From: Treponema sp.
GTDB lineage: Bacteria > Spirochaetota > Spirochaetia > Treponematales > Treponemataceae
Direction: 5' to 3'
Assembly: GCA_016296655.1 (NCBI GenBank)
Contig: JAEDIW010000026.1
Span: 1-37,918 of the forward strand
DNA: 37,918 bases
Made by a program: the position numbers and the translations under genes. Each line of letters opens with the position of its first letter. The first letter of the stretch is position 1. This document shows, in pieces, positions 33,202 through 37,918 of this stretch. Under the pieces are notes generated by a model, which worked only from the letters and a program-made list of their open reading frames with translations, ran no database searches and was not told where the DNA came from.

Positions 33202-34232
33202 AAAGTTTCGTCTCCTTCTACTGAAAGCTCTTCAAATTCTTCTGTATCTGTTTCTTCAATTTTTCCAATAACCTGCACTGCCATCTTTTTACCGACGACA
33301 CCAGGCTGACAGTAAAATTTCTGTTTATTACCTACACTCAACGTAATCGGTTCACCGACACGTATATTAGAAAGACGTACTATATCACCTTTTTGCAGTG
33401 AAAGAACGTCACGTATGGGCAGCTGAATAGAACCGATTTCTGCAACAACATCCATATCAACAGTTGCAAGCTTCTCCTTTAAGGTACCCAAATACTGCGT
33501 TGTAGAACTTCTTCTGACTGAAGAAAACCAGTACTGAGAAGACAGTTTTGAAATAATCGGTTCAATTGTCAAGTAAGGAATACAAAAATTTATCATTCCT
33601 TCTACTTCAGCAAATTTTGTTTCCAAAGTTACAAGCACGGCCATTTCTGAAGGCGGTACAATCTGTGCAAACTGAGGATTTGTTTCTATCTGACCAAGAC
33701 GGGGACGCAAATCAATTACCTGAGTCCAGGCTTCCCGCATATTTGCAAGAATACGAACAATAATGCCTTCCATTACAGACTGTTCTATATCTGTAAGTTC
33801 ACGGACTTTATTATTGGTCATACTTGTTACACCTTTTCCACCAAAAAGGCGGTCTATCATTGAAAAAGTAATGGAAGGGTCGATTTCGAGAACAGCATTA
33901 CCTTTTAACGGATCCATATTGATTACAGCAAGCGTTGTAGGTGATGGAATTGAACGGGTAAACTCTTCATAAGTCAGCTGATCAACCGATGCTACATGAA
34001 CCTGAACTAAAGTTCGAAGCTGAGCTGAAAGACTTGTTGTTGTGAGACGCGCAAAAGTTTCATGCATTACAGAAACAGTTCTTATCTGTTCCTTTGAAAA
34101 TTTGTCAGGACGTTTAAAATCATAGAGCTTTATCTTGCGAGTATCACTGACCGGTTTAAAATTATCAGAATCTCCAGTACTGATGGCGGTCAAAAGCTGG
34201 TCAATATCATCCTGTGACAGAACTTCGTTCAT
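33198..34232 (-). CDS. fliM: Flagellar motor switch protein FliM
   Basis: 344-aa C-ring protein that binds phospho-CheY and passes the signal to FliG. The CheY-binding peptide is EVLSQDDIDQLLTAI at 3-17. The CheC-like middle domain shows FARLTTTSLSAQLRTLVQVHVASVDQLTYEEF, the GGKG loop (IDRLFGGKGV) and MREAWTQVIDLRPRLGQIETNPQFAQIVPPSEM. The SpoA end reads LPIRDVLSLQKGDIVRLSNIRVGEPITLSVGNKQKF. AGGAAAAG precedes the ATG; the gene lies 18 nt after fliL. Confidence 0.97.
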   Translation of the reverse strand: MNEVLSQDDIDQLLTAISTGDSDNFKPVSDTRKIKLYDFKRPDKFSKEQIRTVSVMHETFARLTTTSLSAQLRTLVQVHVASVDQLTYEEFTRSIPSPTTLAVINMDPLKGNAVLEIDPSITFSMIDRLFGGKGVTSMTNNKVRELTDIEQSVMEGIIVRILANMREAWTQVIDLRPRLGQIETNPQFAQIVPPSEMAVLVTLETKFAEVEGMINFCIPYLTIEPIISKLSSQYWFSSVRRSSTTQYLGTLKEKLATVDMDVVAEIGSIQLPIRDVLSLQKGDIVRLSNIRVGEPITLSVGNKQKFYCQPGVVGKKMAVQVIGKIEETDTEEFEELSVEGDETL

Positions 34233-34250
34233 GTTCTTTTCCTAGTTGAA

Positions 34251-34802
34251 TTACTGTTCAACAACATCAAGCTGCGTAAATCGAACATCTCTTATTTTTG
34301 TAGATGTAAGAATATTTTCATTTATAGCACGAATTATTTCACTGCGAAGATTTTCTTCATTTTCAGGTTTTAATTCAGCTACAGTTTTCTGTGTAAAATA
34401 TCGGCGCAAAAAATCTATAAGTTCAATATTTCGAGACGTAATTTCTGTTGAAACAGCCTTATCACCTACTTTATAACCAAAAGCTACATTTATAGTTGCT
34501 ACAGCAGGTACATCATCACTGGTTTTTATCCTGATTGAACCGAGGGATGAATACCAGTCGTATATTTCCCGCTGACCGCTATATGCTTCACTGACAGGAA
34601 AAGTAGAAACAGGGGATGTATTTGCTCCCATAATTTTCATTGTAATAACAACAACGGTAACTATAAGGATTATTGCTGCAATAACTATTGCAACCCATTT
34701 CAACAAAGCAGGCAAAAGTGCTCCAAAACCACCTTTTTTCGAAGAAGCTGAAACAGCACCGCCGTCTACATCATCACCAAGAAGATCATCATTATCAGCC
34801 AT
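34251..34802 (-). CDS. fliL: Flagellar basal body-associated protein FliL
   Basis: 183 aa. A short acidic cytoplasmic end (MADNDDLLGDDVDGG), one membrane helix of about 36-56 (WVAIVIAAIILIVTVVVITM), and a periplasmic stomatin-like domain ending SEIIRAINENILTSTKIRDVRFTQLDVVEQ. FliL surrounds and supports the stator; in spirochaetes it affects the orientation of periplasmic flagella. ATG 34802 is chosen because GGAGG lies 6 nt upstream. The frame stays open for 26 codons further 5' to a TTG with no ribosome site, which I reject. Confidence 0.93.
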   Translation of the reverse strand: MADNDDLLGDDVDGGAVSASSKKGGFGALLPALLKWVAIVIAAIILIVTVVVITMKIMGANTSPVSTFPVSEAYSGQREIYDWYSSLGSIRIKTSDDVPAVATINVAFGYKVGDKAVSTEITSRNIELIDFLRRYFTQKTVAELKPENEENLRSEIIRAINENILTSTKIRDVRFTQLDVVEQ

Positions 34803-34945
34803 TACATTCCTCCAAATACATAAAGTCAGGGCATAACCACCTGAACGACCACCGATTCCAAAAGCAGCCGTTTTTTTCAAGGAATAAAATTCCCATTAAA
34901 CTGGCAGAACAGCTTAAACTGTCCAAAAACCAATCGTTCTATAGA

Positions 34946-34980
34946 AAACCGCTGCAAATTGCAGTATTTTTCAACGGTTT
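34946..34980 (-). promoter_or_regulatory. Hairpin in the 211-nt motB-fliL gap
   Basis: The gap 34803-35013 is unusually long for this operon. It contains a bulged hairpin: CTGCA/TGCAG (34952-34956 with 34960-34964) inside AAACCG/CGGTTT (34946-34951 with 34975-34980). No U tract follows on the minus strand, and I see no convincing promoter. It may mark RNA processing or a control point between stator and FliL/switch genes. Confidence 0.35.
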
Positions 34981-35013
34981 ATTTTCTTTTTACTTTTTCC
35001 TTTTATAGTAACA

Positions 35014-35733
35014 TTAAAAATGACCTTCGTCTAGAATAATAATATCTACGCGCCTGTTATAGGCTCTGCTTTCAGGACTGTCATTAGAAAACTTTGGGCG
35101 AGTATCTGCATAACCAGCTATTGAAAAACGATCTTCCTGAACGCCAAAATCTGCCAGATAATGCAAAACATTTGCTGCACGGGCAGTTGAAAGCTCCCAG
35201 TTACTAGGAAACAGCTCTGTATTTTTTACAGGAGTATTGTCGGTATGGCCTTCAATGCGGAAGTATTTTGTTTTCAATTCAGGATCTGCAAAAAACGAAG
35301 AAAGCCTGAGCAGAATTTCCCTGGTTTCATCAATGTTAAGCTGTGCACTGCCCTCTTCAAAAAAAGAATCCGATGCAAGTGTTATGACAAGTCCGCGTTC
35401 ATCGCTTGTAACCGTTATTTTATTTGACTTTATTTCAGGTGCAAACAAACTTACAGCTTTTTTCTTGGCAAGACCAAGAGATTTTCCCCTTTCAAGCGAT
35501 GGAAGTGAATTTATTGCATTACCTAAATCTGATAGACGACCTGCAGAAAGTGAAATACCGCCGGTTGTACTTGAAGCAACTTCGAGAGATGCTGCCATCT
35601 GCGCAAGGGATGTTGTGTCAACTTCTGACGGGTTGTAAAGCATTACGAAGAAGCAGAGCATAAGGGTAATCATATCACCATAGGTTCCCTGCCACGCTGT
35701 TGACGGTTTTTCAGGCTCTTTTGCTTTTCCCAT
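35014..35733 (-). CDS. motB: Flagellar stator protein MotB
   Basis: 239 aa. An N-terminal cytoplasmic peptide, one membrane helix carrying the essential ion-binding Asp20 (TYGDMITLMLCFFVMLYN), a linker/plug of about 40-80 and an OmpA-like peptidoglycan-binding domain of about 115-235 (FRIEGHTDNTPVKNTELFPSNWELSTARAANVLHYL, then FSIAGYADTRP and AYNRRVDIIIL). It anchors the stator to the cell wall. The helix contains CFFV, as in sodium-type PomB, but this alone does not decide the ion. ATG is reached 3 nt after the motA stop, with AAGGA in the motA end. Confidence 0.96.
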   Translation of the reverse strand: MGKAKEPEKPSTAWQGTYGDMITLMLCFFVMLYNPSEVDTTSLAQMAASLEVASSTTGGISLSAGRLSDLGNAINSLPSLERGKSLGLAKKKAVSLFAPEIKSNKITVTSDERGLVITLASDSFFEEGSAQLNIDETREILLRLSSFFADPELKTKYFRIEGHTDNTPVKNTELFPSNWELSTARAANVLHYLADFGVQEDRFSIAGYADTRPKFSNDSPESRAYNRRVDIIILDEGHF

Positions 35734-35736
35734 TTC

Positions 35737-36519
35737 CTAATCCTTCATTACTTCAGATTCAATTGATTTTCTTACAGTAGGCTCAAGATAAGTAAGCAGT
35801 TTCTGTGTCATGATTCTAGGGTTTTCACCACCCTGAATGGCAGTAACTCCCTCAACAATCATTTCAAGAGTTTTCATTTCCATGGCATTCTGGGTAAGAA
35901 GCTTCTGAGAAAATGGCGTAATAAGCCAGTTTGCAAGCATAGATCCGTACAATGTTGTAATCAAGGCAACAGCCATGTTAGGACCAAGAGAAGATTTATC
36001 CTCAAGGTTATTCAACATACCGATAAGACCTACTACGGTACCCATCATACCAAAACCAGGAGCAAAACCTGCCCACTGGTTGATAATATTTATCCAGGCC
36101 ATATGACGCCCTTCTATCTGGTTCATTTCATTTTCAAGAATTGAGCGGATGACATTTCCGTCAGTACCGTCAACAACCAGGCGAAGCCCCATCCTCATAA
36201 ACGGAGAATCAAGATCATCAAGGCCGTCTTCAAGGGCAAGAATACCCTCCCTGCGGGCTTTTTCTGAAAGTGCAACAAGATTCTGAACAATCTGCTTTTC
36301 TCCAAAGTCAGGAACTTTAAAGGCTTTTCCCATTACCTTGAAAAGACCAAGCGTTTTTGAAAGCGGAAAGCCGATATACAAAGCAAAGTAAGATCCTCCA
36401 ACTGTCATGAAAACAGACGGAATATCAATAATACCACCCATAGTACCGCCAGATGTAATAACAGACATGACAATCATGGCTGCACCGCCAACAATACCAA
36501 TTAACGTTGCTATATCCAT
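35737..36519 (-). CDS. motA: Flagellar stator protein MotA
   Basis: 260-aa stator subunit with four membrane helices. It begins MDIATLIGIVGGAAMIVMSVITSGG. The cytoplasmic loop contains RRIEG-type residues in EKARREGILALEDGLDD and MRMGLRLVVDGTD, and the last helices show WAGFAPGFGMMGTVVGLIGMLNNLED and AVALITTLYGSMLANWLITPFSQKL, the standard MotA signature including the Pro that couples ion flow to rotation. GAGGAG at the end of flbD is its ribosome site; the two genes are 2 nt apart. Confidence 0.97.
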   Translation of the reverse strand: MDIATLIGIVGGAAMIVMSVITSGGTMGGIIDIPSVFMTVGGSYFALYIGFPLSKTLGLFKVMGKAFKVPDFGEKQIVQNLVALSEKARREGILALEDGLDDLDSPFMRMGLRLVVDGTDGNVIRSILENEMNQIEGRHMAWINIINQWAGFAPGFGMMGTVVGLIGMLNNLEDKSSLGPNMAVALITTLYGSMLANWLITPFSQKLLTQNAMEMKTLEMIVEGVTAIQGGENPRIMTQKLLTYLEPTVRKSIESEVMKD

Positions 36520-36521
36520 TT

Positions 36522-36719
36522 CTACTCCTCTTGTGCATTCATACCGATTTTTCTGCGGTATTCAATAATTTTTTCAATAACATCTTCCGGCGACTCTCTG
36601 AGTACTATGCGTTTACCGGAAAGCATAACAAGCGTCAAATCGGGAGCAGTTTCCATGGTTTCTATCATGTGCGGATTCAGATAATAAGTTTTCCCATCCA
36701 ATCGCGTAACTTTAATCAT
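36522..36719 (-). CDS. flbD: Flagellar protein FlbD
   Basis: 65-aa small protein of the FlbD family, found in spirochaetes and Firmicutes next to flgE and motA. It starts MIKVTRLDGKTYYLNPHMIE and ends in a helix SPEDVIEKIIEYRRKIGM. The role is unknown in most species. It has no good Shine-Dalgarno. Here it is the first gene of the operon; the hook genes flgD and flgE that usually precede it are not adjacent, since a response regulator on the other strand follows after a 345-nt gap. Confidence 0.9.
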   Translation of the reverse strand: MIKVTRLDGKTYYLNPHMIETMETAPDLTLVMLSGKRIVLRESPEDVIEKIIEYRRKIGMNAQEE

Positions 36720-36829
36720 GGTAATATTTTCTACTCTTAAATCAATACCGTCAAGTACAGGCTTCCTGAAAAATCATTTCAAAAAGCTTTCCTTAAGGAT
36801 TCTTTACTCGATGTTCCACTCCCCTATAT

Positions 36830-36857
36830 TTGTCGGAATTTTATAACATTCAGTTTA
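36830..36857 (-). promoter_or_regulatory. Sigma28-like promoter for the flagellar operon
   Basis: On the minus strand TAAA (36857-36854), a 16-nt spacer and TCCGACAA (36837-36830), 6 of 8 to the GCCGATAA consensus of FliA promoters; the spacer is one nt longer than the usual 15. It lies about 110 nt before flbD. The 345-nt gap 36720-37064 also holds AT-rich runs but no gene; nearer flbD a TTGACG (36754-36749) has no good -10. A clear promoter for the divergent response regulator is not seen. Confidence 0.45.
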
Positions 36858-37064
36858 GCCAAAGTAAATGAATTCTGAGAGAAATATGTTCTGCTGGCAA
36901 AAAATGTTTTTTCAAGGCATGCTTAAGAATAACATTCCGTTATAACGCCTAAAAAATATTGTTTTTTTTAAAAAGGTTCTATATCGTATGCAATTAGGGG
37001 ATTTGCAGACAGCTTTATATTTTTTTAAGAAAGTGCTGCAGAACTTTTTTTGTACGAGGTTTTG

Positions 37065-37766
37065 ATGAATCCGCATATTTTTGTTATAGAAGATGTGCCT
37101 GAAATGGCAGAACTTGTTTCAATGTACCTGAAGAAAAATCAGATGGATGTTACAGTCTGCACAACAGCAGAAGAGGCACTGGAAAAACTTTCGTCTGCAG
37201 TACCCGACCTGGTTCTGCTGGACTTAAATTTGCCGGGAATGAGCGGTTTTGAATTTCTGAAAAAATTCAGGAAAACTGAAAATGCAACAATTCCCGTAAT
37301 AATAGTTTCTGCTCGGGATGCTGATGAAGATATAATCAAAGGTCTTGGAATTGGTGCAGACGAATTTGTTACAAAGCCGTTTTCGCCAAGAGTTCTTGTT
37401 GCCAGAATTGAAGCAAACCTGCGCAGGAAAGCAGAAACAGTTGCAGCTGCTGAAAAAACAATCAAATTTGGCGAATACACGCTGCTTTTAAATAGCTGTG
37501 TGCTGAAAAAGGGTGCCGTAAAAATTCCTCTTTCTGTAAAAGAATATGAAGTTCTTGAATACATTGTTCAAAACAGCGGAAAAACCTTGACTCCTGAAAA
37601 AATTTATGCAGATGTATGGAAAAATAAATTTGGCGATTTGACAGCTGTTGCAGTTTACATCCAGCGGTTACGTAAAAAAATTGAAAAAGATCCTGCAAAT
37701 CCTGAATATTTAAAGACAATTTTTGGTCAGGGGTATTTTTTTGAAGAAAAACTGATAAATCAGTAA
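37065..37766 (+). CDS. Response regulator, OmpR/PhoB family
   Basis: 233-aa two-component transcription factor. The receiver domain (1-120) has the acidic pair Glu9/Asp10 (VIEDVPEMAELV), phosphorylated Asp53 (VLLDLNLPGMSG), Ser82 (VIIVSARDADED) and Lys104 (FVTKPFSPR). The winged-helix DNA-binding domain (about 130-230) reads IPLSVKEYEVLEYIVQNSGKTLTPEKIYADVWKN and VAVYIQRLRKKIEKDP. ATG 37065 is chosen because GAGG lies 5 nt upstream; a TTG at 37050 is in frame but poorer. No histidine kinase is in the window; one could follow beyond its end. It diverges from the flagellar operon and shares its upstream region, so control of motility is possible but unproven. Confidence 0.93.
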   Translation: MNPHIFVIEDVPEMAELVSMYLKKNQMDVTVCTTAEEALEKLSSAVPDLVLLDLNLPGMSGFEFLKKFRKTENATIPVIIVSARDADEDIIKGLGIGADEFVTKPFSPRVLVARIEANLRRKAETVAAAEKTIKFGEYTLLLNSCVLKKGAVKIPLSVKEYEVLEYIVQNSGKTLTPEKIYADVWKNKFGDLTAVAVYIQRLRKKIEKDPANPEYLKTIFGQGYFFEEKLINQ

Positions 37767-37918
37767 CTGCCAGTGCCTGAAAATCTTGTGCTTCTTCGGA
37801 CAAAGGATTGTAAGCGCGCCGCAGGCGTTCTGGAGTGAGCGGAAAGCGAACGCAAGAATGGAGTGCCTGACACGGAACGCTGAAAAGCCTGGTGGGGCTG
37901 TCCACTAAATATTGTCAT
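37767..37918. other. GC-rich non-coding tail with inverted repeats
   Basis: The last 152 nt hold no gene I can support. From about 37798 the base composition becomes GC-rich, with GCGTTC (37825-37830) able to pair with GAACGC at 37848-37853 or 37875-37880, and GGACA (37798-37802) with TGTCC (37899-37903). AGTGCCTGA occurs at both 37772-37780 and 37862-37870. GCAGGCGTT (37821-37829) also occurs at 825-833 in the other GC-rich intergenic segment. It may be a dispersed repeat; the window ends before it can be judged. Confidence 0.45.

Noticed and set aside
34803..34880. 26-codon upstream extension of fliL
   Set aside because: No ribosome site at the TTG; GGAGG is well placed for ATG 34802.
36901..37064. 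Sigma70 promoter for the response regulator (TTGCAG near 37003, or TTGTTT near 36960)
   Set aside because: Neither has a -10 box good enough at proper spacing.
37462..37905. 147-aa minus-strand open frame at the window end
   Set aside because: Mostly antisense to the response regulator, whose motifs are complete.

Overview
The window looks like part of a spirochaete chromosome, most likely a Treponema outside the T. pallidum group (AT-rich, no species claimed). Three things point there: a flagellar run in the spirochaetal order flbD-motA-motB-fliL-fliM-fliY-fliO-fliP-fliQ-fliR-flhB-flhA-flhF-flhG-(membrane protein)-fliA-fapA; a seven-gene V-type ATPase cluster in the order E-(DUF2764)-A-B-D-I-K; and a cytidylyltransferase/2-aminoethylphosphonate transaminase fusion of the PntC type described from Treponema denticola. 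Names rest on reading protein motifs and gene order; no database search was run.

Region 1 (1-8048, plus strand) is a phosphonate and glycan locus. It holds the 3' part of phosphonopyruvate decarboxylase, a 156-nt GC-rich intergenic stretch with three hairpins, the PntC-type fusion, two GT4 glycosyltransferases, a WbaP-type polyprenyl-phosphate sugar transferase with its own good sigma70-like promoter, and an Omp85-like outer-membrane barrel whose start overlaps the sugar transferase stop. Together they suggest cytosolic synthesis of CMP-aminoethylphosphonate and of a lipid-linked glycan, with an outer-membrane partner. The link between phosphonate, glycan and barrel is an inference from gene order.

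Region 2 (8102-17552, minus strand) is an energy and isoprenoid unit: atpE, DUF2764, atpA, atpB, atpD, atpI and atpK, then ispG, then a secreted TPR-like protein, all closely spaced or overlapping. The K subunit carries Thr/Gln/Gln/Glu residues expected of a sodium-binding rotor. A shared hairpin terminator at 8007-8048 separates it from region 1.

Region 3 (17863-20123, minus strand) holds galM and a two-gene unit of unknown function (110 and 229 aa) with its own promoter and a strong hairpin at the start of the transcript.

Region 4 (20179-36857, minus strand) is the flagellar operon: stator (motA, motB), FliL, C-ring (fliM, fliY), export gate (fliO-flhA), placement GTPase and ATPase (flhF, flhG), an unknown acidic membrane protein, the flagellar sigma factor fliA and a FapA protein with a Jag-N domain. 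A sigma28-like promoter precedes flbD. A PhoB/OmpR-type response regulator diverges from it (37065-37766), and the last 152 nt are a non-coding GC-rich tail.

I saw no tRNA, rRNA, CRISPR array, transposase or prophage gene.
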